Below, in pieces: positions 38,401 through 45,395 of a stretch of DNA of 64,000 bases. The number at the start of each line of letters is the position of its first letter. The stretch's first letter is position 1. The translations under genes and the position numbers were made by a program. The notes under the pieces are model-generated. The model made no database searches. It worked only from the letters and a program-made list of their open reading frames with translations, and was not told where the DNA came from. The DNA is from Qipengyuania flava (GTDB lineage Bacteria; Pseudomonadota; Alphaproteobacteria; Sphingomonadales; Sphingomonadaceae): positions 62,001 through 126,000 of the forward strand of contig NZ_JAASQU010000003.1 in assembly GCF_011762005.1 (NCBI RefSeq), given 5' to 3'.

Positions 38401-38526
38401 AGGCAGTTCGCGAACTTCGATGCCGGCGAACGCGGCAAGACCGGCGATCACGATCAGGAGGTTGAGCACCCCGACCAGCAGCGGCCGCTTGACTGCAAGC
38501 ATCGGCAGATCGGACTTATCCGCCAT
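35422..38526 (-). CDS. RND efflux pump, inner-membrane transporter (HAE1 type)
   Basis: 1,034 residues with the RND architecture: N-terminal helix (LVGVLNLLIVIAGLAAFAGI), large periplasmic porter loop, six-helix block with LVLATGLIVDDAIVVLENTQ, second porter loop, second six-helix block. The Asp-Asp pair in VDDAIVVLEN is the proton-relay site of HAE1 drug exporters rather than the DFG...DGA...EN signature of metal pumps, so drugs or lipophilic compounds are more likely than metals. I chose ATG 38526 (MADKSDLPMLAV), inside the end of the adaptor gene (11-bp overlap). Confidence 0.94.
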   Translation of the reverse strand: MADKSDLPMLAVKRPLLVGVLNLLIVIAGLAAFAGIEVRELPNVDRPIVSVTASLPGAAPETMDSEVTSVLEDAVARVTGVRQINSSSEENNTRIRAEFNPGVDLDTAASDVREAVSRVTRDLPDRVEQVNIIKADADAQPIMILAVSSDRYGEAELTRVVENDVIPELLTAEGVASIDQFGTRALQMRVSVDPARLNRFGLTMSDVATALEGAPYDVPVGSFRSESQELVVRADASATDPDLIREVIVTGTTRVGDVAEVTLAPADATNFVRLDGRPIVGLGVVRQASSNTIQISNAIRASVDRVAARYQDLDISVVSDDADFIEVSVREVLITLAFTILVVVGTMLLFFRAWRPTMIPSTTIPVALIGVLAGIWLMGFSINLLTLLALVLATGLIVDDAIVVLENTQRLQNKGLGRRAAAVVGTRQVFFAVIATTAVLVSVFLPISFLPSQAGRLFREFGFVLSVAVLISSFVALSLVPALAAKFDLRSGNDGPDRLTRFGANVRERYTALLRRCLDHGRIVVASAVAIAGLTGLLYLQLDAELVPDEDRGVIEVDATGPDGVGLDFMDRELDEIEVVLQPYLESGEIQSTFSIVGRYDPNRVRVTAQLADWSERDRSQTAIVEALNDPLRDIPGSRTNARGRGTLSFGGGGGGNIEVALTGGEYDNIFQSALALSEAIDTGSQILSNPDISYQPTQPQLSVQIDRQRASDLGVDLDDVAQSLRAMIGGDDIVDLNVGDQAVPIFLTSEAVAVTNPSDLRNLYVRTENGGLVPLSSITRIVEQGVAAELDRTEQRRAIELEANIAEGVPLQEAIDEIERLAAESVADDIDILLQGEAESLEETSNDVLMTYLFALVIVFLVLVAQFESLTSALVVLLTVPFALAAAILALFLSGVSLNIYSQIGLVMLIGLMAKNGILIVEFADQLRHQGRSVRQAAEEAAAIRLRPIGMTLISTVIGAVPLILASGAGAEARQSIGWVILGGLGIAGVFTLFLTPVIYLGVARFGQPRSVDLARLQEEIEDVDEDTTMALA

Positions 38527-39607
38527 CGTTGTCGTCGCCGGCTTCGGCGGTCTCTCGCAATTCGACATCGGCCTTGGGCGCAACGACCGGACGTACCAGC
38601 CGGATCGCCTGTCCGTCGCGGATCTTCTGCACGCCTTCGACGATCACCCGGTCGCCAGCTTTCAGCGCCCCGTCGACCAATGCCAGGCCATCACGACGCG
38701 AAGTGATCGTAACCGGCATTCGCGCCGCCTCGCCCTCGCGCACGACAAACAGGTGAGAGCCCTCCCCGCCCCATACGATCGCCTCTTCGGCGACCGCCGC
38801 ACGCGTGACGTCGTCGCGGGTAAAGGTCACCCGGAAACTCATGCCGGGACGGAAACGATCGCCCGAGTTTGCGATTGCCGCGCGAACGATGAAATTGCGG
38901 CTGTCGCTGGCGACGCGGGAATCGGTCGACACGATGCGCGCGTCGATCGGATTGTCCGGATCGGAAAAGGCCGCCACCTGCACGACCTGCCCTTCGCGCA
39001 GCGTCGTGAACACTTCCTCGGGGGCGGGAAAGTCAATGTAGAGCCGGCTGCGCTGGTCGATTTGCGCGATCGGGGTAGCGTCGCTCACGCGGTCGCCGGG
39101 ATCGATATCGGTCAGACCGATATGGCCGGAGAACGGGGCCCGGATTACGCGGTCGGCGAGTTCGGCCTGCGCCTGCCGCAATGCAACCCGCGCCGAGGCG
39201 AGCGCGGTTTCGCCTGCCTCGATCTGGCTTTCGGAAATCGCGCCGGTATCCTCAATCCGACGGTAGCGACCAAGCAATTGCTCGGCTTCGAGCACCTGCA
39301 CACGCGCGGCATCGACCGCGAGCCGCTCCTGCCGTTCGTCGAGTTGGAGGAGCGGCTGGCCCGAGCGGACGAAGTCGCCCGCGGAGAACATCACCCGGGT
39401 TACGCGGCCCGCGCTCTCGGGATAGATTTCCGCCGAAGTCATCGCGCGCGCCGTGCCGATTGCCTCGACCTCGGTCTGGTCGGGAAGGAACCGTACGGTT
39501 TCGGCAACCACCGGGATCGGTTCGTCGGAACGCCCCTCCTCTTCGGACGCGCAACTCGCGAGCAATACTGCGCCCAGCAAGCCGAGCGATCGTTTGATGG
39601 CAGCCAT
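38516..39607 (-). CDS. RND efflux periplasmic adaptor (membrane fusion protein)
   Basis: About 363 residues from ATG 39607 (MAAIKRSLGLLGAVLLASC), a lipoprotein signal with lipobox LLASC. Domains: lipoyl halves (about residues 50-75 and 135-165, with RVTRVMFSAGDFVRSGQPLL and IRAPFSGHIGLTDI), coiled-coil hairpin between them, beta-barrel and membrane-proximal domains. It links the inner-membrane pump to the outer-membrane channel. First gene of the operon. An ATG six codons upstream (39625) is an alternative; neither has a clear ribosome-binding site. Its upstream 300 bp carries the promoter and, further on, the CsoR-type site of the divergent copper gene. Confidence 0.9.
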   Translation of the reverse strand: MAAIKRSLGLLGAVLLASCASEEEGRSDEPIPVVAETVRFLPDQTEVEAIGTARAMTSAEIYPESAGRVTRVMFSAGDFVRSGQPLLQLDERQERLAVDAARVQVLEAEQLLGRYRRIEDTGAISESQIEAGETALASARVALRQAQAELADRVIRAPFSGHIGLTDIDPGDRVSDATPIAQIDQRSRLYIDFPAPEEVFTTLREGQVVQVAAFSDPDNPIDARIVSTDSRVASDSRNFIVRAAIANSGDRFRPGMSFRVTFTRDDVTRAAVAEEAIVWGGEGSHLFVVREGEAARMPVTITSRRDGLALVDGALKAGDRVIVEGVQKIRDGQAIRLVRPVVAPKADVELRETAEAGDDNDGG

Positions 39608-39883
39608 GACAAGCTGCGTAAACAAGCGCGCCAGCTATCGAAAGCCCATTCGTTCGAAGAAATTCAGCTTACAGTGTTCGCAACAAGGCGCGTTTCGCGA
39701 ATGACAGTCGAACGGCCACGCAGGATATCAAGCGCAGCTCCAGACCCCGCCCCCCTTTAACGACGCAATTCAACGGCAGCTATTGGACCGTTAGCGGCCA
39801 ATCCGATTTTGCGCGGAAGATCTTGAAGCACCAGACATTGCCTACACGACCCAAGCGTGGCGCGGCTGCTCTTCTCGGAACCG

Positions 39884-39902
39884 CATACCCCCGGGGGGTG
39901 TA
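39884..39902. promoter_or_regulatory. CsoR-type copper operator before the DUF305 gene
   Basis: CATACCCCCGGGGGGTGTA is a G/C-tract pseudo-palindrome of the kind bound by CsoR-family copper sensors (TACCC...GGGGTA). It lies 22 bp upstream of the DUF305 start. A near-consensus second copy stands in front of csoR/copA, and csoR itself is 2 kb away, which supports the assignment. Confidence 0.7.
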
Positions 39903-39923
39903 GATCCGAGAGAGGAGGCGCAA

Positions 39924-40544
39924 ATGGCAAACGAAAATTCGACCCCAACCGAACAGACTCACCAGAGCAAATGGCCGACTTTCGCGGCAATGATCGCGAC
40001 ATCGATCGTCACGATGTTCGTGCTCAAATATTCGAACGTCTACGAGGCGGGGCACATCTGGTTCAGCCAGACCCGCATGTGGATGGCGCTGATGATGGGG
40101 ATGGCGATGATCGTCATCATGTTGGGCTTCATGTGGGGAATGTATCGCACCTTCATGACCAAGGTCATGGTCATGATCGGCGCGCTGATCGGCTTCGCGC
40201 TGTTTTTGATTCTTGCTCGCAGCCAGGCGACGGTAGACGACCAAGCCTACATGAAGGCGATGATCCCGCACCACTCGATCGCGGTACTGACCAGCCGCCG
40301 CGCGCAGATTTCGGACCCGCGCGTGCGCGAACTGGCCGATGCCATCATAGAGGCGCAGGTGAAGGAAATCGCGCAAATGGAGCTGTTGCTCGAAGACATC
40401 GAGACGAATGGCGAGATGGGCGGCGGGACGCCCCTGCCACCACGCACCGCCGCTCTCACTCCCGAGCTGCAAGCCGAAGCAGAGGCCGCTGTCGGTCGCG
40501 AAGTGACGCCAGAAATGCGCGAGGAGCTCGACTCCTCGCGCTGA
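39924..40544 (+). CDS. DUF305 membrane protein, copper-linked
   Basis: 206 residues. Three hydrophobic segments (about 20-38, 48-68, 75-95) are followed by a C-terminal DUF305 domain with the signature MIPHHSIAVLTSRRA and Met/His side chains suited to metal binding. DUF305 proteins accompany copper-resistance genes, and CopM of cyanobacteria, a member, binds copper; the role here is inference. GAGAGGAGG precedes the ATG at good distance. It is monocistronic, ending directly against the convergent glutaredoxin-MauE gene. Confidence 0.85.
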   Translation: MANENSTPTEQTHQSKWPTFAAMIATSIVTMFVLKYSNVYEAGHIWFSQTRMWMALMMGMAMIVIMLGFMWGMYRTFMTKVMVMIGALIGFALFLILARSQATVDDQAYMKAMIPHHSIAVLTSRRAQISDPRVRELADAIIEAQVKEIAQMELLLEDIETNGEMGGGTPLPPRTAALTPELQAEAEAAVGREVTPEMREELDSSR

Positions 40545-41306
40545 TCAATTCGCTATCCAGCCGAGCGCCTTGGCCCCCATCCACAGGCCCATGCCGATCA
40601 TGAATAGGTTCTCGGTCAGCGAGACAAAGCCCAGCGGCACGTTGCTGTTGCCACCCACGCAGGCGCACTTGAGTTCGCGCTTGTCCATATAGACGGCCTT
40701 GAATACGCTGACCGCGCCGACCGTGCCGATGAACAGCGAGACCGGCACCGAAATGATCGGCAGGGCATGGGCGACCATCAGGACCCCAGCGAGTCCCTCG
40801 CCGAACGGATAGACAAAGCCGTAGGGCACCCAGCGCCGTGCCAGCAGATCGTAGTTCAGGAACATCGTCGAGAAACTGCGCACATCCTGCAATTTCTGGA
40901 TCGCCAGCAAGGCCATCGAGAGGCTGACGAACCACTCGATCGCCTGAACGGTGAAGATGGTATCGAAGACATACCAGCTGATCGCCAGACCGAGCAGAAA
41001 AGCTACGCCGAAGATCGCGATGACCGGCTGATAGCTCGTCTCGCCCTCTTTCGGCTGACTGCGCGATTTCCCGAAGTGCTCGCGAAGGTCGTCGTAGCCG
41101 CCGATCCGCTTGCCATCGATAAAGGTCTGCGGCGTGGTTTCGACGCCGTGTTTCTTTTTGAAGGCGTCGGTCTCCTCGCGCGTGGTCAGGTGACGATCCT
41201 CGACCTCGAAGCCTTCGCGCTTCAACAGGTCCACGGTCTTCAGGCCATAAGGGCAGAGATGTTCGGGCATAACCATCCGGTAGACGGTGGCTTTCTTCGT
41301 GCTCAT
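40545..41306 (-). CDS. glutaredoxin-MauE/DoxX fusion membrane protein
   Basis: 253 residues. The N-terminal glutaredoxin-like domain (about 1-80) has LCPYGLK in place of the CPxC site, so it is monothiol, plus TTPQTFIDGKRIGGYDDL, the usual glutathione-binding part. Four to five membrane helices follow (about 95-250) resembling MauE/DoxX, with a cytosol- or periplasm-facing ELKCACVGG cysteine pair near 218. It starts within the stop of the DUF411 gene (shared base). Context points to thiol redox handling in copper stress; substrate unknown. Confidence 0.8.
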   Translation of the reverse strand: MSTKKATVYRMVMPEHLCPYGLKTVDLLKREGFEVEDRHLTTREETDAFKKKHGVETTPQTFIDGKRIGGYDDLREHFGKSRSQPKEGETSYQPVIAIFGVAFLLGLAISWYVFDTIFTVQAIEWFVSLSMALLAIQKLQDVRSFSTMFLNYDLLARRWVPYGFVYPFGEGLAGVLMVAHALPIISVPVSLFIGTVGAVSVFKAVYMDKRELKCACVGGNSNVPLGFVSLTENLFMIGMGLWMGAKALGWIAN

Positions 41307-41782
41307 CAGTGGCTCGCGGGGTAGCTGGCCCAGACGCTGCGGCCTTCGGGCCCAAAGGCGATGACCTGGAACGCCTGCCGGTGGTTGCCGTGCTCCATTC
41401 CCGGCGAACCCATCGGCATCCCGGCGACAGCGAGACCCTTCACGCCTGCCGGACGTTCGACAAGCAGCCGCTCGACATCGGCGACGGGCACATGGCCTTC
41501 GATCACATAGCCTTCGACGATCGCGGTGTGACACGACTGCAGATCGCCGGGCACACCGTTCTCGGCCTTCACCGACGCCATATCGGGATGATCGATCGCT
41601 TTCACCTCATGTCCGTCGCTTCCTTCGATATGGTCCGCCCAAGCGAGGCAACAGCCGCAATTCGCATCGCGATACATGGTGAAGCTGGCGGCCTGCGCGG
41701 CGCAGGCCGCCAGCGTTGTGCTCAAACAGAGCGAGCCGGCGAGGCTGCGGCGAGCAATAGCGGAACGAAGCAGTAAAAGCAT
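41306..41782 (-). CDS. DUF411 exported metal-binding protein
   Basis: 158 residues with a hydrophobic signal (LAGSLCLSTTLAACAAQAAS) and the DUF411 core: MYRDANCGCCLAWADHI, then GDLQSCHTAIVEGYVIEGHV and GLAVAGMPMGSPGMEHG. The CxCC motif and the Met/His-rich tail are suited to copper binding in the periplasm. Second gene of csoR-DUF411-glutaredoxin/MauE. Confidence 0.85.
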   Translation of the reverse strand: MLLLLRSAIARRSLAGSLCLSTTLAACAAQAASFTMYRDANCGCCLAWADHIEGSDGHEVKAIDHPDMASVKAENGVPGDLQSCHTAIVEGYVIEGHVPVADVERLLVERPAGVKGLAVAGMPMGSPGMEHGNHRQAFQVIAFGPEGRSVWASYPASH

Positions 41783-41846
41783 TGCAGTCTCCTACATGGA
41801 ATGAAGTTCTGATCGCGGGAGGTCAGCAGCACGAGCGAAGCGCGTT

Positions 41847-42119
41847 CTACCGCTTCGCCTTCTCGAACAGCGTCACCAGTTCCTCGAACTTCTCGCGCTG
41901 TTCGGCTTCGTCGCCGCTGGCGATGGCTTCGGCGACGCAACAGGCGGCGTGATCCTTCAGCACCTGCGTCTCGACCTTGCCGAGCGCGGATCGGATCGCC
42001 TCGATTTGATGGAGGATGTCGATGCAGTAGCGATCGTTCTCGATCATCTGCGCCACACCGCGCACCTGCCCTTCGATCCGGTTGAGCCGATTGATTCTCG
42101 CGGTCTTCGCGTCTGCCAT
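41847..42119 (-). CDS. csoR: CsoR-family copper-sensing repressor
   Basis: A 90-residue all-helical DUF156 protein (MADAKTARINRLNRIEGQVR). The Cu(I)-binding Cys-His-Cys triad of CsoR is present: Cys32 in YCIDILHQIEA, His57 in KDHAACC and a Cys about four residues on. CsoR dissociates from DNA on binding Cu(I). Two matching operators are found in the window: one in its own divergent promoter with copA, and one before the DUF305 gene. It is probably autoregulated. The FrmR/RcnR subgroups differ in these ligands, so copper is the most likely effector. Confidence 0.9.
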   Translation of the reverse strand: MADAKTARINRLNRIEGQVRGVAQMIENDRYCIDILHQIEAIRSALGKVETQVLKDHAACCVAEAIASGDEAEQREKFEELVTLFEKAKR

Positions 42120-42138
42120 GGTCCAGAGTCCGATTGAA

Positions 42139-42155
42139 ATACCCTATGGGGGTAT
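42139..42155. promoter_or_regulatory. CsoR operator in the csoR-copA divergent promoter
   Basis: ATACCCTATGGGGGTAT closely matches the published Bacillus subtilis type of CsoR operator (TACCC-TA-GGGGGTA). It lies in the 75-bp gap between the csoR and copA starts, so a single site can control both transcripts. TATATAT next to it may be part of the copA -10 region. Confidence 0.8.
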
Positions 42156-42194
42156 ATATAGCTTGGCGCAGAAGTTCAATCGGAAGCTTGCCCC

Positions 42195-43895
42195 ATGGTC
42201 TCTTTCTCCCGCCGAAATCTGATCCGTAGCACTGCCGCGCTTGCCGCCGCCAGCGCGCTCCCCATGCCGGCTTGGGCGCGAGGACAATCGCTTACCCATG
42301 CGAAGAATGGCTTCGGCGAAGTATCGGGCGAAGACATCAGGCTGGCGATCGCCAACCATCACTTCACGACGGGATCGCGCTCGGGTCATGCAGTGGCGGT
42401 GAACGGCACCGTGCCCGGCCCGCTGGTGCGACTGCGCGAGGGGCAGACCGCGCGGTTGCAGGTCACCAACAATCTCGACGAAGACAGCTCGATCCACTGG
42501 CACGGCCTTTTGCTACCGTTCCAGTTCGACGGAGTGCCCGGCGTCAGCTTCCCCGGCATCAAGCCGGGCGAGACGTTCACCTACGAGTTCCCGGTGCGGC
42601 AGAATGGCACCTATTGGTGGCACTCGCACTCCGGCTTGCAGGAGCAGGCAGGGCATTACGGCCCGATCATCATCGATAGTGCCGATCCCGACCCGCGCTA
42701 CGACCGCGACTACGTCGTGCTGTTATCCGAGTTCACCCCGATGCACCCCCACGAGATCATGCGGAAGCTGAAGGTGGGCGAGCACTACTTCCAGCGCGAC
42801 ATGCTGACTGCGACCGAGGGCGATATGTCGGGCGAGATGCGTCGCATGTGGGGCAAGATGCGGATGAACCCGCGTGACATCTCCGACGTGACGGGCAGCA
42901 CCTACACCTTCCTCATCAACGGTCACGGTCCGCAGGACGACCTCCAGCTGGCTTTTCAGCCGGGGGAGCGCGTGCGCCTTCGCGTCATCAACGGTTCGGC
43001 GATGACCTTCTTCAACGTGCGCATCCCCGGCGTTCCGATGATGGTCATCCAGGCCGACGGGCAAGATGTGGATGAAGTCCAGGTGGACGAGTTCCAGATC
43101 GGCGTGGCGGAGACCTACGACGTGATCGTCAGTCCGCCCAATGGCAGCCACGCGATCGTTGCCGAAGCGATGGATCGCAGCGGGATGGGTGTTGCCAGCC
43201 TGACGAGCCACAAGGGCCACCGTGCCACTCCACCGCCGTTGCGCGAAATCCCGACGCTGACGATGGTCGATATGGGCATGATGGAGCATTCCGGCATGGC
43301 CGGGAAAGATAGCATGGGCGGCATGGACCACTCGATGCGCGACAAGTCGCTCGTGCCAGGCGATGTCGAGGTTGGCCCTGGCGTGGACATGATCGGGCCG
43401 AGCCCGATGGACCGGATGGATTTTCCGGGTCTCGGCCTCGACAAGGTCGGCCACCGCGTGCTGCGCTACACCGACCTCCAGGCCAAGCGGATGAACCCGC
43501 ACCGCAGCGTGGACCGGGAGATGGAGATCCACCTTACCGGCAATATGGAACGGTATATGTGGTCGTTCGACGGCAAGAAGTTTACCGCCGTCACCGACGA
43601 TCCGATCCGGTTCGGCTATGACGAACGCGTGCGCGTCAAGCTGGTGAATCAGACCATGATGGCGCACCCGATCCACCTGCACGGCCATTTCTTCGAGCTG
43701 GTCAATGGCGCGGACCATATGCACCAGCCGCTGAAACATACGGTGATCGTGCAGCCGGGCGGCACTGCGACCTTCGATCTCACCGCGAACGAGCCCGGCG
43801 ACTGGGCCTTCCACTGCCACCTGCTCTACCACATGCACGCAGGCATGATGCAGGTGGTGACGGTGCGACCCTTCCCCGAAGGAGGCGCAGCATGA
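42195..43895 (+). CDS. copA: copper-resistance multicopper oxidase
   Basis: 566 residues. Twin-arginine signal (SRRNLIRSTAALAAASA) for export of the folded enzyme to the periplasm. Three cupredoxin domains hold the copper ligands: HWHG near residue 100, WHSHSG near 143, HPIHLHGHFF near 494 and HCHLLYHMHAGMM near 545. A Met/His-rich insertion (about 357-385) may feed Cu(I). It oxidises Cu(I) to the less toxic Cu(II). The stop overlaps the copB start by 4 bp. Start ATG has only a weak ribosome-binding site (GGAAG). Confidence 0.95.
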   Translation: MVSFSRRNLIRSTAALAAASALPMPAWARGQSLTHAKNGFGEVSGEDIRLAIANHHFTTGSRSGHAVAVNGTVPGPLVRLREGQTARLQVTNNLDEDSSIHWHGLLLPFQFDGVPGVSFPGIKPGETFTYEFPVRQNGTYWWHSHSGLQEQAGHYGPIIIDSADPDPRYDRDYVVLLSEFTPMHPHEIMRKLKVGEHYFQRDMLTATEGDMSGEMRRMWGKMRMNPRDISDVTGSTYTFLINGHGPQDDLQLAFQPGERVRLRVINGSAMTFFNVRIPGVPMMVIQADGQDVDEVQVDEFQIGVAETYDVIVSPPNGSHAIVAEAMDRSGMGVASLTSHKGHRATPPPLREIPTLTMVDMGMMEHSGMAGKDSMGGMDHSMRDKSLVPGDVEVGPGVDMIGPSPMDRMDFPGLGLDKVGHRVLRYTDLQAKRMNPHRSVDREMEIHLTGNMERYMWSFDGKKFTAVTDDPIRFGYDERVRVKLVNQTMMAHPIHLHGHFFELVNGADHMHQPLKHTVIVQPGGTATFDLTANEPGDWAFHCHLLYHMHAGMMQVVTVRPFPEGGAA

Positions 43896-44893
43896 TCCGC
43901 GTCGCCTTGCTTGCCGGATCGATGCTGGCTGCCAGTCCACTCGCCGCGCAGGATCATTCGGCCCATGGCGAAAAGCCTGCCTCGCAGCCGGAAATGGACC
44001 ATTGTGCGATGGGCCACCTTCCGCCGGAGCAATGCCCCCCGAAGGATCGCCAAGAGGCAGATAAGCCTACGGCCGGCGACATGGAGGGCATGAATCATGC
44101 CTCGCACGGAAAGATGACCGACAAGTCCGCGCTCGGTGCAGCACTCGAGGAGGACATCCCTGCGCGAGCGTTCGACGGGCCTCGCCATGCTGCAGATGCC
44201 ATCTGGGGGACTGTTGCGATGGAGTCGTCGCGCCAGCAGATCGTCCGCGAGAACGGCGGCATGACCACCGGCATGATCCTTGTGGAGCGCCTAGAAGCAC
44301 GCATTCCAACCGATGGTGGCGAAGATGGCTACCTGTGGGACGCACAAGGTTGGTATGGCGGGGACATCAACTGCTTCGTCCTCAAGACCGAGGGCGAGGG
44401 AAAATTAGGCGGTGCGCTGGAAGACGCCGAGATACAGGCACTCTACAGCCGCGCTATCGGTCCGTTCTTCGATTTGCAGGCCGGCGTGCGGTTCGATCCC
44501 GAACCCGATGGCCGAACGCATCTCGTTGTCGGGGTCCAAGGGCTCGCACCGTATATGTTCCATGTGGACGGCGCGCTGTTCCTGTCCGGCCGAGGCGACC
44601 TGACCGCGCGGATCAAGGCCGAATACGATCAGAAGATCACCCAGCGTCTGATCCTCCAGCCGCGCATTGAAGCCGAGTTCGCGGCGCAGAACATACCGGA
44701 GCGCGAGATCGGCGCAGGCATCACCAGAGTCGAGCCGGGGCTACGACTGCGCTACGAGATCATGCCGGAATTCGCACCTTACATAGGCATCGAATACGAG
44801 GCCGAGGTCACCGAGACCGCCGATATTGCCCGCGCGAATGGAGAAGACCCTGATGGGCTAAAGGCCGTTATTGGGCTGCGTGCTTGGTTCTAG
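43892..44893 (+). CDS. copB: copper-resistance outer-membrane protein CopB
   Basis: 333 residues with a signal peptide (LLAGSMLAASPLAAQ), an N-terminal Met/His-rich metal-binding stretch (about 22-75: DHSAHGEK, MDHCAMGHL, MEGMNHASH) and a C-terminal beta-barrel ending GLRAWF, with an aromatic terminal residue. It is coupled to copA by ATGA overlap, as in the Pseudomonas cop operons. It probably sequesters or passes copper at the outer membrane. Confidence 0.93.
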   Translation: MIRVALLAGSMLAASPLAAQDHSAHGEKPASQPEMDHCAMGHLPPEQCPPKDRQEADKPTAGDMEGMNHASHGKMTDKSALGAALEEDIPARAFDGPRHAADAIWGTVAMESSRQQIVRENGGMTTGMILVERLEARIPTDGGEDGYLWDAQGWYGGDINCFVLKTEGEGKLGGALEDAEIQALYSRAIGPFFDLQAGVRFDPEPDGRTHLVVGVQGLAPYMFHVDGALFLSGRGDLTARIKAEYDQKITQRLILQPRIEAEFAAQNIPEREIGAGITRVEPGLRLRYEIMPEFAPYIGIEYEAEVTETADIARANGEDPDGLKAVIGLRAWF

Positions 44894-45054
44894 TCCGATT
44901 GGCGCGCGACCGCTTTCGGGCAATAGCGCACAACCTGTGAACGGCGACACTTAGGGCGCGAAGCTGACATGGGAGCGCTCTGCTCGTCGGAAAGTTCGCA
45001 GCAGTCAGGAGTGGGGTGGCCACGAAATGGCGGTTTTCTGGGGTTTATGAAAAG

Positions 45055-45130
45055 TGGTGCCGCTTACGTGACTCGAACACGTGACCCCATCATTACGAAT
45101 GATGTGCTCTACCAACTGAGCTAAAGCGGC
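45055..45130 (-). tRNA. tRNA-Thr(CGU), CCA encoded
   Basis: Reading the minus strand, the acceptor stem is GCCGCTT/AAGCGGC, the D arm GCTC-AGTTGGTA-GAGC, the anticodon arm CATCA-TTCGTAA-TGATG (anticodon CGT, reading ACG, threonine) and the T arm ACGTG-TTCGAGT-CACGT. Discriminator A and encoded CCA follow, giving 76 bases. Its 5' end faces the transposon-like island beginning within a few tens of bases. Confidence 0.97.
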
Positions 45131-45159
45131 ACTTCGCAACCGAATGCGAGATGTCCATT

Positions 45160-45293
45160 CTGAGCAAAACCTGCTCAGCTAGACCGCAGGAATCGGATGT
45201 CTTTGGATATCCTGTTGGCGGGCCGTTTGCACATAAGCCTGCTCAATCGCAACCCGTTTTGTGCATTGTTTTGCTCAAATATGCCCAGACATC
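45160..45293. repeat. repeat-rich segment between tRNA-Thr and tniQ (possible transposon end)
   Basis: The 265-bp gap holds several short repeats. CTGAGCA-AAACC-TGCTCAG (45160-45178) is a perfect 7-bp inverted repeat. Two imperfect direct repeats follow at 45223-45246 (CCGTTTGCACATAAGCC...) and 45254-45278 (CCGTTTTGTGCATTG...), both ending TGCTCAA and 31 bp apart. A GATGTCT motif appears at 45196 (plus) and 45287-45293 (minus), related to the repeats before tnsA. Spaced repeats of this size fit TnsB-binding sites at a Tn7-like end; that is inference. Confidence 0.4.
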
Positions 45294-45395
45294 CGCCGCT
45301 CGCAAGCCAAAGAGGGTTTTGCAAGACATGCAACTGTTCGGTCTATCATCGGGAAGATAGAGGATAGCCTTGTGAAATTGGGCAAGCGAGCCGAG

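Noticed and set aside
45055..45152. Phage-type attachment site in tRNA-Thr
   Set aside because: The island lies at the 5' side of the tRNA gene, no copy of the tRNA 3' end occurs at the other side, and no tyrosine integrase is present.
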